64,000 nt of DNA from Pseudomonadota bacterium (lineage in GTDB: Bacteria; Pseudomonadota; Gammaproteobacteria; Burkholderiales; Burkholderiaceae_C): positions 1 through 64,000 of the forward strand of contig JAVHYA010000002.1 of the NCBI GenBank assembly GCA_031119395.1, in the 5' to 3' direction. This document shows, piece after piece, positions 52,045 to 61,225 of the stretch. The notes under the pieces were generated by a model. The model worked only from the letters and a program-made list of their open reading frames with translations. It made no database searches and was not told the DNA's origin. A program made the translations under genes and the position numbers. Within the stretch, counting starts at the first letter, position 1. Each line of letters begins with the position of its first letter.

Positions 52045-53289
52045 TCAGAACCGCGCCGGGCTGAAGGGGGCGAGATCGACCTGCGTGGCGCGCCCGGCCA
52101 CCAGGTGCGCCACTTCGCGCCCCGTGCTCGCGCCCATGCACATGCCCATGTGTCCGTGCCCGAAGGCCAGCCAGGCGTTGTCCGCAGCCCCCGCACGGCC
52201 GATGACCGGCAGGCTGTCGGGCAGGCAGGGCCGGTGGCCCATCCACTGCGTGGTGTCGCTGGTGTCCAGGTGCGGAAAGAGCTGCTGGCCCAGGCGCAGC
52301 AGGGCCTGCGCGCGCTCGTAGCGCGGCGGTGCCTTCAGCCCGGCGAACTCGACCGTCCCGGCCAGGCGCAGGCCCATCGCCATGGGATTGACCATCAGGT
52401 TGTTTTCCACCGCCATCACGGTGTGGCGCAATTGCAGGTTGGAACTGCGCACCGTCACGTGGTAGCCGCGCTGCGTTTCCAGCGGCACGCGCGAACCCAG
52501 CTGCGCGGCGAGCCTGGCAGACCAGGCCCCGGCCGCGACGACCACGCCGTCCACGGGCGTGCGCTGTCCGTCGGCCGTCCGCACGGCCGTGACCTGCCGC
52601 GAGCCGCGGCCCTCGCGTTCGAAGCCGGTGACCGCCTGCCGCACGGACGCCGCCCCCTGCGCGACGCAGTGCGCATGGAGCGCCTTGACCAGCGCCTCGG
52701 GGTCGAGCGTGGAGCCGTTCTCGGGTGCGCGGATGCCGAAACGGAAGCGCCCCTTGAGGTCGGGCTCCAGCGCCTCGAGTTCGTCCTGCCCGACGTCGAC
52801 CATCTCGACGCCCAGCGAGCGCCGCAGGTTCATGCCCCAGCTCCATTGCGCCGCCTTCTCGCGCGACGAGTACACGTACAAGCAACCCGAACGGCGCACC
52901 AACTGCTGCGCCCCGGCCTGCTCGAGCAGCGGACCGTAGCACTCGAAGATGGGTTCCAGCAGGCTGCGAAGCGCCGTGGCGATGCGGGTGACCTCCTCTC
53001 GCGTGGAATGGCGCAGCATGCGCACCAGCCAAGGCACAACGGCGGGCGCATAGCGCCAGCGCACCGTGAGCGGCCCCAGCGGGTCGAGCAGCCACTGCGG
53101 CACGCGCTTGACCATGCCCGGCATGCCCACCGGCAGGCAGGCACTGGGCGAGAGCGAGCCCGCGTTGCCGAACGAGCAGGCCTCGCCCGGCGGCAGTGGA
53201 TCGAAGAAGGTGACCTGGTGACCGTCGCGCTGCAACCATGCTGCGGTGCAGGTGCCGACGATGCCGGTCCCGATGACGGCGACATGCAT
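52045..53289 (-). CDS. FAD-dependent D-amino-acid dehydrogenase (DadA-like)
   Basis: 414 residues. FAD-binding GTGIVGTCTAAWLQRDGHQVTFFD-type Rossmann start, then CSFGNAGSLSPS and the C-terminal GHRPCLPDSLPVIG and FGHGHMGMCMG of DadA. It oxidises D-amino acids to keto acids and ammonia, with electrons passing to the respiratory chain. It is the first gene of the operon and diverges from a LysR regulator. The neighbours HyuB, Bug protein and RidA suggest D-amino acids from hydantoins or oxoproline. Confidence 0.88.
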   Translation of the reverse strand: MHVAVIGTGIVGTCTAAWLQRDGHQVTFFDPLPPGEACSFGNAGSLSPSACLPVGMPGMVKRVPQWLLDPLGPLTVRWRYAPAVVPWLVRMLRHSTREEVTRIATALRSLLEPIFECYGPLLEQAGAQQLVRRSGCLYVYSSREKAAQWSWGMNLRRSLGVEMVDVGQDELEALEPDLKGRFRFGIRAPENGSTLDPEALVKALHAHCVAQGAASVRQAVTGFEREGRGSRQVTAVRTADGQRTPVDGVVVAAGAWSARLAAQLGSRVPLETQRGYHVTVRSSNLQLRHTVMAVENNLMVNPMAMGLRLAGTVEFAGLKAPPRYERAQALLRLGQQLFPHLDTSDTTQWMGHRPCLPDSLPVIGRAGAADNAWLAFGHGHMGMCMGASTGREVAHLVAGRATQVDLAPFSPARF

Positions 53290-53395
53290 GGGGCGGATTG
53301 TGGGCAGGACTTCGGCATCAAGCCAACGAATTCATTTGATTGATGCATGAGGATTTCTGATTCGACGGCACCGATGGCGCCACAATGGTGCAACC

Positions 53396-54289
53396 ATGAA
53401 CCTCACCCTCCGGCAGATGCGTGCGTTCTCGGTGGTGGCGCGCACCGCGAGCTTCACCCTGGCCGCCAGGCAGCTGCACCTCACCCAATCGGCCGTCAGC
53501 ATGCTGGTGCAGCAGCTGGAGGACGAGCTCGGCCTGAAGCTGTTCGACCGCTCGCGCCATGCCGTCACCCTCACCGAGGGCGGGCAGCAGCTGCTGCCGT
53601 TGGCGCGCCGCATGCTGGACGACCTGCGCCAGATCGAGGAAGGCGCGAGCGACCTGCGCCTGCTCAGGAGCGGCGTGCTGCGCGTCGTCGCGCCACAGCT
53701 GATGGCCTGCACCTGGGTGGCCGACGTGCTGGCGCGCTTCGAGCAGGCGCACCCCACGGTGGGCCTGCGCATCGTCGATGGGTCGGCCGACGACATCGTG
53801 GGCGCGGTGCGCCGCGGCGATGCCGAGCTGGGCATCGGTCCGGAGCGCGTGACCGGCGAGGACGTCACGCGCAGTTTCCTCATGCACGTGCCCATGCGCC
53901 TCGTGTGCGCCGCCAACCATCCGCTGGCCGGGCGGCAGACCGTCTCCTGGCGCGATCTGCGCGACCAGCGCTGGGTGGTGTATTCGGGGGACTTCAGCCG
54001 CTACGTGGCACAGCGGCTGCACGAGCACGACGCGTCGCTGTCGATGCAGACCGCCACCGAGGTGCGCTACCTGACCACCGCGCTCGCGCTGGTCGGCGCC
54101 GGGCTGGGCGTGGCCATGGTCCCGGACTACGCACGCACCTTCGCCGGCAATTTCGGCATCCGCTTCCTGGGGCTGCGCTCGCCGGCCCTGAACCGGGAAT
54201 TCTTCGTCTACCAGCGCCGCAGCCTGACGCTGTCGCCGGCGGCGCAGGCCTTCGCGGCCCTGCTGCAGGCGCAGTCGCACCGGCACTGA
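53396..54289 (+). CDS. LysR-family transcriptional regulator
   Basis: 297 residues: helix-turn-helix at 1-60 (LTLRQMRAFSVVARTASFTLAARQLHL, in parts) and a full effector domain. It diverges from the D-amino-acid dehydrogenase operon with 106 bases between. That spacing and orientation are classical for a LysR activator of the neighbouring operon. The spacer has an AT-rich stretch near 53325-53360 but no clear T-N11-A site was chosen. Confidence 0.88.
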   Translation: MNLTLRQMRAFSVVARTASFTLAARQLHLTQSAVSMLVQQLEDELGLKLFDRSRHAVTLTEGGQQLLPLARRMLDDLRQIEEGASDLRLLRSGVLRVVAPQLMACTWVADVLARFEQAHPTVGLRIVDGSADDIVGAVRRGDAELGIGPERVTGEDVTRSFLMHVPMRLVCAANHPLAGRQTVSWRDLRDQRWVVYSGDFSRYVAQRLHEHDASLSMQTATEVRYLTTALALVGAGLGVAMVPDYARTFAGNFGIRFLGLRSPALNREFFVYQRRSLTLSPAAQAFAALLQAQSHRH

Positions 54290-54309
54290 CCGGGCCGCGA
54301 GGCCGCGCC

Positions 54310-54675
54310 TCAGGCCAGGCGCGTCTTGCGGTAGCTGGCCCGGTCCATGTCGACGACCTCGACACTCAGGTGGGCCTGCAGGCCCGAAGGCAGGGGCGGC
54401 ATGTGCTCGAGCATGCCCTCGGTGACCCGGTCGCTGAAATCCTTCCTGGCCTTCTCGTCGCGCCCGGCCAGGATGCGCACGGTGACGTGGATGAAAGCCC
54501 GCGCGGACTCGGCCAGGCCGACGCGAAAGGCCTCGACGCAGATCACCCGCGCCTTCAGGTCCGCCTCGTCGGCGACTTCCTCGCTGTCGGCCAGCCGCCG
54601 CGTCACGGACGCCAGCATGGCGTCCAGCGGCAGGCCTCGGAGGTTGGGTGTGTACTCGATGACGATGTGGGGCAT
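54310..54675 (-). CDS. 5-carboxymethyl-2-hydroxymuconate isomerase-like protein
   Basis: 121 residues of the CHMI/tautomerase fold. The N-terminal proline (MPHIVIEYTPNL) would be the catalytic base, and SARAFIHVTVRILAGRDEKAR is typical of HpaF/HpcD. In homoprotocatechuate breakdown such enzymes isomerise the ring-fission acid. No ring-cleavage genes are here, so it probably isomerises an enol in the pathway of the long minus-strand operon. It lies about 50 bases after the amidohydrolase gene. Confidence 0.85.
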   Translation of the reverse strand: MPHIVIEYTPNLRGLPLDAMLASVTRRLADSEEVADEADLKARVICVEAFRVGLAESARAFIHVTVRILAGRDEKARKDFSDRVTEGMLEHMPPLPSGLQAHLSVEVVDMDRASYRKTRLA

Positions 54676-54727
54676 TCGGTTCGCGAAGGCGGGTCGAAGG
54701 GAGGTCGCTGGAGCCGGCAGGACGGCG

Positions 54728-56479
54728 TCAGGGGGCGGCGCGATACACCGACCGGCCGCCGACGATCGTTTCCATCGCGACGATGTCCTTGATCTTCTCC
54801 TCGGGCACGCCGAGGTAGTCCGCGGACAGGACCACCATGTCGGCCAGCTTCCCGACCTCGATGGAGCCCTTGCGCTTTTCCTCGAACGTGAGGTACGGGC
54901 CGGCGTTCGTGTACAGGCGAAGCGCCTCTTCCCGCGAAATCTTCTGGTCGGCCCCGTAGACGACGCCGCGCGGGTCCTTGCGCGTCACCATGAGGTACAT
55001 GCCGATGAAGGGGTTGAGCAGGTTGACTTCGTTGTCGGTGCCGGCAGAGGTGCGTTCCATGCCCAGGACGTCGATCAGGCGCCGCGTGGGAACCGCGCGG
55101 TTGGCGAGCAGCGGCCCCATGTAGCGCTCGACGGTTCCCGCCTTGTCCCACAGGAACGCGTTCTGGGCGTCGATGCGCACGTCCAGGCTTCGTGCGGTCT
55201 CGATCTGGTCGGCCGCGACCAGGCTGCCATGCACCACGCTGAAGCGCCGGCCGGCGATGGAGCTGTCCGCATTGGCGGCCGCGTAGGCCTTCAAGGTGAG
55301 GTCCACGGCCGCATCGCCCACCGCGTGCGTGTGGACCCGCCATCCGTTGCGGTTGGCCGCCCGCACCATGCGCACGTAGGACTCCGGATCGACGGCGACC
55401 ATGCCGTGATTGTTGGGCTCGTTCGCATAGTTGCCGCGGATGTAGGCGGACTTGAGCGTCATGCCGCCATCGGACACCAGCTTGATGCCGGCCACCCGGG
55501 CCCAGTCGTTGCCCTGGCCGTCCTTGAACGGCGCCGCTTTCAGCCTGGCCTCGAAGTCGGGGGCGGCAGCCGCCGGGAAGAGCCAGAACATGCCGGCCCG
55601 GACCGTCGACTGGCCGCGCTCGGCGGCCGCGTAGTACGCCTTGATCTGCTCTTCGTTCAGGCCGGCGACCACCGTGCTGGTGATGCCCGAGCGGTTGTAC
55701 ACCCGCTGGCCCGCGATGTTCTGCGCCACGCGCTGCTCGAAGCTGGGTGGCGGAATGATCTTCTCGACGAGCTGAAGCGCGCTGGATTCGACCACCCCGG
55801 TCGGTTCGCCGCTGGCGTCGCGGTGGATCTTTCCGCCGACCGGGTCGGGCGTGTCGCGCGTGATGCCGGCGGCGGCGAGCGCCTTGCTGTTGGCCATCGC
55901 GAAATGGCCGACCGTCTGCACGTACACCGGGTGGTTCGGCGCCACCGCGTCGAGTTCCTGGCGCGTCAGGTAGCGCTGCTCCTTCAGCTGCGATGGCGGG
56001 TGCCAGCGGCTCGTCTGCACCCACTGGCCCGCGGGGATGGCCTTGGTGCGGATGAAGTCGCCGATGATGGCTTGCGCTTCGGCGACGGTGCGCGCCTTGA
56101 TCACCTGAGCCGTCGTCTCCACGGTCCCGGCGCCGTCCATGTGCGTGTGGGCATCCATCAGGCCGGGCACGACGGTGCGTCCCTGCAGATCGACGACCCG
56201 GGTCTGCGGGGCGATCAGTTGACGGATGCGCTCGTCGGTGCCGACCGCCACGAAGCTGCCATCCTTGATCGCCACGGCCTGTGCGATCGAGAAGCTCTTG
56301 TCGGCGGTGATGATCCTGCCGTTGACGTAGGCCACGTCGGGCTCGGCGGCGGGGCGATGCGCACAGCCCGCCGCCAGCACTGCGGCGGCGATCGCCAGCG
56401 AGGTGATGGCCAGGTGGCGAGCGCGGGTGCTCGTGCGACCGGCCGCGCGACCGTGTCGGGAGAAGGCTTGGGTTGTCAT
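54728..56479 (-). CDS. YtcJ-like amidohydrolase, lipoprotein
   Basis: 583 residues. A lipobox AVLAAGCA follows a long hydrophobic stretch. The amidohydrolase_3 core shows PGLMDAHTHMDGAG (metal HxH), VHTHAVGDAAVD and the terminal SAGTDNEV. Family members hydrolyse amides or formamides. Export with lipid attachment is unusual for the family and suggests extracytoplasmic hydrolysis before uptake. It begins downstream of livF on the same strand, 115 bases away. Confidence 0.85.
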   Translation of the reverse strand: MTTQAFSRHGRAAGRTSTRARHLAITSLAIAAAVLAAGCAHRPAAEPDVAYVNGRIITADKSFSIAQAVAIKDGSFVAVGTDERIRQLIAPQTRVVDLQGRTVVPGLMDAHTHMDGAGTVETTAQVIKARTVAEAQAIIGDFIRTKAIPAGQWVQTSRWHPPSQLKEQRYLTRQELDAVAPNHPVYVQTVGHFAMANSKALAAAGITRDTPDPVGGKIHRDASGEPTGVVESSALQLVEKIIPPPSFEQRVAQNIAGQRVYNRSGITSTVVAGLNEEQIKAYYAAAERGQSTVRAGMFWLFPAAAAPDFEARLKAAPFKDGQGNDWARVAGIKLVSDGGMTLKSAYIRGNYANEPNNHGMVAVDPESYVRMVRAANRNGWRVHTHAVGDAAVDLTLKAYAAANADSSIAGRRFSVVHGSLVAADQIETARSLDVRIDAQNAFLWDKAGTVERYMGPLLANRAVPTRRLIDVLGMERTSAGTDNEVNLLNPFIGMYLMVTRKDPRGVVYGADQKISREEALRLYTNAGPYLTFEEKRKGSIEVGKLADMVVLSADYLGVPEEKIKDIVAMETIVGGRSVYRAAP

Positions 56480-56594
56480 GTCGTTGGTGTCCTTGTTGGA
56501 TGAGGCGATACCTGCCCTGAACGGCCCGCTGGGCCCGAAATCCTGTCGCGAATGGGTCAGCGCCGCGGCGAGCGCCGATCCGGTCGTGGCCCGC

Positions 56595-57305
56595 TCAAGC
56601 AGGCATGCCCACGCCCAGCAGCCGGTCCAGGCGCTCCGGATCCGCGGCCAGCGCCGCGCTGGGCCCGGCATGCACCACGGTGCCGCGCTCCAGCACGATC
56701 GCCTGGTGCGTCATCTCCAGCGCCAGCACCGGGTGCTGCTCGACCACGATGGAGGCCAGCCCCTCGCTCTCGCACAGCCGGCGGATGGCCTGGGCCAGCT
56801 CCTCCACGATGATGGGCGCCAGGCCCTCCATGGGTTCGTCGAGGAGCAGCAGCGTGGGGTTGGTCATCAGCGCGCGGCCGATGGCCAGCATCTGCTGTTC
56901 GCCGCCCGACAGCTGGTTGCCGTAGTTCGCGCGGCGCTCGCGCAGGCGCGGGAACAGGCCGTACACGCGGTCGAGGCTCCAGGCACCCGGCCGGGCCACC
57001 ACGCCCAGGTTTTCCTCCACGGTCAGCGACGGAAAGACCTCGCGCTCCTGGGGCACCCAGCCCAGTCCGGCGCGCACGCGCAGGTGTGCCGGCAGGCGCG
57101 TGATGTCCTGCCCACGCCAGCGGATCGCGCCGCCCGTGACGCGCGTGTTGCCCATCAGCGTCTCGAGCGTGGTGGTCTTGCCCACGCCGTTGCGGCCCAG
57201 GATGGCCAGGCTCTCGCCGGCCTGCAGCGAGAAGCCGAGGCCGTGCAGCACGATCGCATTGCCGTAGCCGGCGGTGACGGCATCGAAGGCCAGCAGTTCA
57301 GGCAT
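56595..57305 (-). CDS. livF: Branched-chain amino-acid-type ABC importer ATPase LivF
   Basis: 236 residues. Walker A GRNGVGKTT, signature LSGGEQQMLAIGRAL, Walker B TLLLLDEPMEGLAP. The ATG overlaps the livG stop by eight bases. With LivG it powers the importer made by LivH, LivM and the binding protein. Confidence 0.93.
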   Translation of the reverse strand: MPELLAFDAVTAGYGNAIVLHGLGFSLQAGESLAILGRNGVGKTTTLETLMGNTRVTGGAIRWRGQDITRLPAHLRVRAGLGWVPQEREVFPSLTVEENLGVVARPGAWSLDRVYGLFPRLRERRANYGNQLSGGEQQMLAIGRALMTNPTLLLLDEPMEGLAPIIVEELAQAIRRLCESEGLASIVVEQHPVLALEMTHQAIVLERGTVVHAGPSAALAADPERLDRLLGVGMPA

Positions 57306-58071
57306 CGGTGGCCTCCTTGCGGATGTTGACGTGGGTCTTGCCCAGGTAGACCTCGCGCACGCGCGGATCGCGGCCGATCTCGGCCGGCGTCCCCTCGGTC
57401 AGGATGCGCCCCGCCACCAGCACCGAGATGCGCCGCGCGAAGCGGAACACCAAGTTCATGTCGTGCTCGATGAAAAGGACGCTGATGTCCTGCGGCAGCT
57501 CGGCGATGGCCTCGAAGAGCTCGCCGCTCTCGTCCACCGGCACACCGGCGGCCGGCTCGTCCAGCAGCAGGATGCGTGGCCGTGCCGCCAGCGCCAGGGC
57601 AATCTCCAGCAGCCGCTGCTTGCCGTAGGCCAGCTCGGCCACGGGCACGTTGGCCAGCGGCCCCAGGCGCAGCCGGTCCAGCAGCGCATGGGCCTCGTCG
57701 AACGCCGCCCTGCTGCGGCTGAAGGGCCGCCACCAGGTCGCGCCCTGCCCTTCGCGCTCGTGGATCGCCAGCACCACGGAGAGCAGCGGCGTGAGGCTGG
57801 GGAACAGCGTGTTGATCTGGAACGTGCGCGCCAGGCCGCCGCGCGCGCGCCGGTCCGCGGCCCAGGCCGTGATGTCCTCGCCGTTCATGCGGATGCTGCC
57901 GGCGCTGGGCCGGTAGATGCCCGTCAGCAGGTTGATCAGCGTCGTCTTGCCGGCGCCGTTGGGGCCGATCAGGGCCTGGCGTGCGCCGGGCTCCAGCGAC
58001 AGGTTGACGTCGGCCACGGCCTGGAAGGCGCCGAAGCTGATGCCCAGGCCCTGGGTCTGCAACGCGGTCAT
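57298..58071 (-). CDS. livG: Branched-chain amino-acid-type ABC importer ATPase LivG
   Basis: 257 residues. Walker A GPNGAGKTT, followed by TFQINTLFPSLT (Q-loop). The signature is AYGKQRLLEIALAL rather than the usual LSYGQQRRLEIARAL, a partly degenerate form. Walker B is ILLLDEPAAGV. I chose the ATG before TALQTQGLGISFG. Between livM and livF. Confidence 0.92.
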   Translation of the reverse strand: MTALQTQGLGISFGAFQAVADVNLSLEPGARQALIGPNGAGKTTLINLLTGIYRPSAGSIRMNGEDITAWAADRRARGGLARTFQINTLFPSLTPLLSVVLAIHEREGQGATWWRPFSRSRAAFDEAHALLDRLRLGPLANVPVAELAYGKQRLLEIALALAARPRILLLDEPAAGVPVDESGELFEAIAELPQDISVLFIEHDMNLVFRFARRISVLVAGRILTEGTPAEIGRDPRVREVYLGKTHVNIRKEATDA

Positions 58072-58126
58072 GACGTGCTCCCCCCCTCGACGCATGCGCT
58101 GCGACGACCGTGATGCGCCACCGTGC

Positions 58127-59092
58127 TCATCGCGCGTGCTCCTTCGTGCGGATGCGGCGCGACAGCGCGCCCATGATGCCGCCGCGACCCAGCATCACGG
58201 CGGCGATGAGGAAGATGCCGAGCCAGAACATCCAGTACTCCGGGTTCATGTCGGCGAACCAGTCGTGCACCAGCATGTAGACGATCGCGCCGACCAGGCC
58301 GCCGTACAGCCGGCCCGTGCCGCCCAGCACCAGGATGATCAGGATCTCGGCCGAGCGGTTGAAGCCGATCGACTCGATGCCCACGAACTGCGTCGTCTGT
58401 GCGAGCAGCGCACCCGCCACGCCGGCCACCGCCGCCGAGAAGGCGTAGGCCATGCGCAGCCGGGCCTCCACGGGCGAGCCGATGGCCAGCATGCGCTTGC
58501 GGTTGTCATGGATGCCGCGCAGCGCCAGGCCGAAGGGCGAGCGCAGCACCAGCCGCACGAGCAGGAACATGGCCAGCACGACGGCGAAGGCATAGACGAA
58601 GGCGGTCTTGCCGAAGAGGTCGAACTCGAACAGGCCGAGGACCGGCTTCACCTGCATGCCCTGCAGGCCGTCGGTGCCGCCGGTGATGCCCGAGAGCCGG
58701 TTGGCCAGCTCGGCCAGCAGCACGCACACGCCGATGGTGATCATCAGCCGCGTGAGGTCGGCACCACGCACGATGAGGTAGCTCAACGCGTAGCCCAGCA
58801 CGCCGGCCACGAGCAGTGCGGCCAGCAGGCCGCTGAAGGGCTCTCCCCAGCCGTGCTTGGCCAGCAGCCCCGCGGTGTACGCACCCGCACCGAAGAAGGC
58901 CGCGTGGCCCACGGTCAGGATGCCGGCATAGCCCAGCGCCATGTCCAGCGCCACGGCGAAGAGGCCGAAGATCAGGATCTGGCTGAGCAGCGTGAGGTGG
59001 TTGGGCGCGATGAAGTAGCTGCACGCCAGCAGCAGCCAGAACGCGATTTCGGCCGCGCGCAGCTGGCCCGGCGAGAGGGTGATGGCTTTCAT
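58127..59092 (-). CDS. livM: Branched-chain amino-acid-type ABC importer permease LivM
   Basis: 321 residues, about nine helices. Typical FAVALDMALGYAGILTVGHAAFFGAGAY segment (in parts) and GGTGRLYGGLVGA near the end. Its ATG overlaps the livH stop by four bases. Confidence 0.92.
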   Translation of the reverse strand: MKAITLSPGQLRAAEIAFWLLLACSYFIAPNHLTLLSQILIFGLFAVALDMALGYAGILTVGHAAFFGAGAYTAGLLAKHGWGEPFSGLLAALLVAGVLGYALSYLIVRGADLTRLMITIGVCVLLAELANRLSGITGGTDGLQGMQVKPVLGLFEFDLFGKTAFVYAFAVVLAMFLLVRLVLRSPFGLALRGIHDNRKRMLAIGSPVEARLRMAYAFSAAVAGVAGALLAQTTQFVGIESIGFNRSAEILIILVLGGTGRLYGGLVGAIVYMLVHDWFADMNPEYWMFWLGIFLIAAVMLGRGGIMGALSRRIRTKEHAR

Positions 59093-59949
59093 GCGAGCCC
59101 CTTCTTGGGAACGATGCCGTTCGGGCGCAGCAGCAGCATGCCGATCATGAAGACGTAGATCAGGAAGACGCCGGCCTCGGGCAGGTAATACTTGCCGGCC
59201 ACGTCGACGATGCCGACCAGCAGCGCGGCGATGAAGGGTCCGACGACGGTGCCGGCGCCCCCCACGCAGACCACGATCAGGAAATACACCATGTACTTGA
59301 GGGGGAACGAGGGCTCCAGGCCCAGCATGCCCAGGCTCAGCGCGCCGCCCAGGCCTGCCAGCCCGCAGCCGAGCGAGAAGGTCAGGAAGAACAGCCGCTG
59401 CACGTGGATGCCGGTGCCGCCCGCCACGCGCTGGTTGTCCACGGCCGCGCGCACCATCGCGCCGTAGCGCGTCCGGCCCATGAGCAGCAGCAGAAGGACC
59501 AGCGTCGCCGCGCCGCAGACGATGAGGAACAACCGGTAGCGGCCCAGTCCGACGCCGGCGAACGAGAACTGCCCCTGCAGCGCGGGCGGCAGGTGGAACG
59601 GCAGCATGGTCGGCCCGAAGAAATAGGTCAGCGCGGCGATCGACACGAACACGACGCCGATGGACAGGAGCACCTGGTCCAGCGGATGCGCGCGGTACAG
59701 GCGGCGGTAGAACGCGAACTCGAGCACGGCGCCGAGCAGGGCCGCGGCCACGAAGGCCGCCACCAGCGCCAGCCCGTAGGGCACGCCCAGCCGGTTCATG
59801 AGCACTGCGGCCGCGTACCCGCCCACCACCGCGAAGCTGCCGTGCGCGAGGTTGACGAAGTTCATCAAGCCCATGGTGATGGACAGGCCCACCGCCATGA
59901 GGAACAGGAGCATGCCGTAGGCCACCCCGTCGAAAAGGACGATTCCCAT
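59089..59949 (-). CDS. livH: Branched-chain amino-acid-type ABC importer permease LivH
   Basis: 286 residues. MNFVNLAHGSFAVVGGYAAA and the end VFLIYVFMIGMLLLRPNGIV are the standard LivH signatures. The start is the ATG before GIVLFDGVAYGML. Two stem-loops lie upstream, between livH and the binding-protein gene. Confidence 0.92.
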   Translation of the reverse strand: MGIVLFDGVAYGMLLFLMAVGLSITMGLMNFVNLAHGSFAVVGGYAAAVLMNRLGVPYGLALVAAFVAAALLGAVLEFAFYRRLYRAHPLDQVLLSIGVVFVSIAALTYFFGPTMLPFHLPPALQGQFSFAGVGLGRYRLFLIVCGAATLVLLLLLMGRTRYGAMVRAAVDNQRVAGGTGIHVQRLFFLTFSLGCGLAGLGGALSLGMLGLEPSFPLKYMVYFLIVVCVGGAGTVVGPFIAALLVGIVDVAGKYYLPEAGVFLIYVFMIGMLLLRPNGIVPKKGLA

Positions 59950-59970
59950 TGGATTCCCGATGCGAGGCGC

Positions 59971-60019
59971 GGGGCGCCCTGGCGTGCGCCCCGTGCCGGA
60001 GTCAGCGCCCGGTGGGCGC
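59971..60019 (-). promoter_or_regulatory. Two stem-loops between the binding-protein gene and livH
   Basis: GGGGCGC / GCGCCCC arms at 59971-59992 and GCGCCC / GGGCGC arms at 60005-60019. Neither has a U-tract on the minus strand. They probably stabilise the binding-protein mRNA. Confidence 0.5.
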
Positions 60020-60024
60020 AAGCG

Positions 60025-61203
60025 TCACTTGGTTTCCTTCGCCGGATCCTTGACGCGGTCGAACTTGTCGAACTCCACGTTGACCAGCTTGCCGTTGACC
60101 TTCTCGGTCTTGCGGATGTAGACCGTCTGCACGATGTCGCGCGTGGCGGCGTCGATCTCGATCGGGCCGCGCGGGCTCTCGAAGGCCAGGCCCTTGAGCG
60201 CATCCATCACCTTGTCGCCGCTGGTGTCGCCGCCGGTCTTCTTGAGGGCCAGGTCGATGGCGGCCATGGCGTCGTAGGCGGTCACGGCGAAATAGCTCGG
60301 ACGCAGGCCGGTGCCGAACTGCGCTTCGAAGTCCTTCACGAACTTCTGGTTCTTGGCCGAGGGATGGGCGTAGGAGTAGTGGTGGCTGGTCACGAGGCCG
60401 AGGGCCACGTCGCCGGTGGCGTCGAGGTAGCTGTCGTCGGTGGCTTCGCCGGTGGCGTAGAGCTTGATGCCGGCCTCTTCCATGCCGCGCTCCTTCCAGA
60501 CCTTGAGGAACGCGGGCGGCATCACGCCGGAGGGAAAGAAGAAGAACACGGACTGCGGCTTAGCGTCCTTGATGCGCTGCACGTAGGCGGAGAAGTCCGG
60601 GTTGTTCATCGGCGTGCGCAGTTCGCCGACCACCTTGCCGCCGCCGCCTTCGAAGGCCTTCTTGAATGCCGTCAGCGAGTCCGTGCCCGAGGCGTAGTCG
60701 GCCACCACGACGTAGGCCTCCTTGGTGCCGTTGCGCAGCATCCAGCGCGCCATCGGGTCGGACACCTGCTGCACCGTGAACGACAGCCGCGCGACATAGG
60801 GCGAGCTGGTGGTGATCGCCGACGAGGAGGCGTTCATCACCACCGTGGGAATCTTGGCCTGCGTCGCGACCGCCGCGACGGCGTACGCGTTGGGGCTGAA
60901 GTCCAGGCCGGTGAGGATCTGCACCTTGTCGCGCACCACCAGTTCCTGCGCGATGCGCTTGGAGGCATCGGGTGCGGGCCCGGCCGTGTCCTTCTTGATG
61001 ATCTCCACCGGGCGGCCGGCGATCTTGTTGCCGTGCTCCTTGAGGTACAGCGCGACGCCCGCGTCGAACTGGCGCCCGTAGTCGGCGTAGGGCCCGGAAT
61101 AGGTGCCGATCAGGCCGATCTTGAGCGCGTCCTGGGCTTGCGCCGCGCCGGCAACGCAGGCCAGCACGGCAGCGGCGAGCAGGGTACGTTTGGTCATCTT
61201 CAT
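60025..61203 (-). CDS. Branched-chain amino-acid-type binding protein LivK-like
   Basis: 392 residues with signal peptide (ending GAAQAQ) and Periplasmic-binding-protein type 1 fold: KIGLIGTYSGPYADYGRQFD and KDTAGPAPDASKRIAQELV. This subgroup (ABC substrate-binding protein of Burkholderiales) often binds aromatic or amine compounds rather than leucine. Starts the transporter part of the operon, 22 bases after the ferredoxin reductase gene. Confidence 0.9.
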   Translation of the reverse strand: MKMTKRTLLAAAVLACVAGAAQAQDALKIGLIGTYSGPYADYGRQFDAGVALYLKEHGNKIAGRPVEIIKKDTAGPAPDASKRIAQELVVRDKVQILTGLDFSPNAYAVAAVATQAKIPTVVMNASSSAITTSSPYVARLSFTVQQVSDPMARWMLRNGTKEAYVVVADYASGTDSLTAFKKAFEGGGGKVVGELRTPMNNPDFSAYVQRIKDAKPQSVFFFFPSGVMPPAFLKVWKERGMEEAGIKLYATGEATDDSYLDATGDVALGLVTSHHYSYAHPSAKNQKFVKDFEAQFGTGLRPSYFAVTAYDAMAAIDLALKKTGGDTSGDKVMDALKGLAFESPRGPIEIDAATRDIVQTVYIRKTEKVNGKLVNVEFDKFDRVKDPAKETK

Positions 61204-61225
61204 CGTGGAACTCCGTGGGAAGAAC

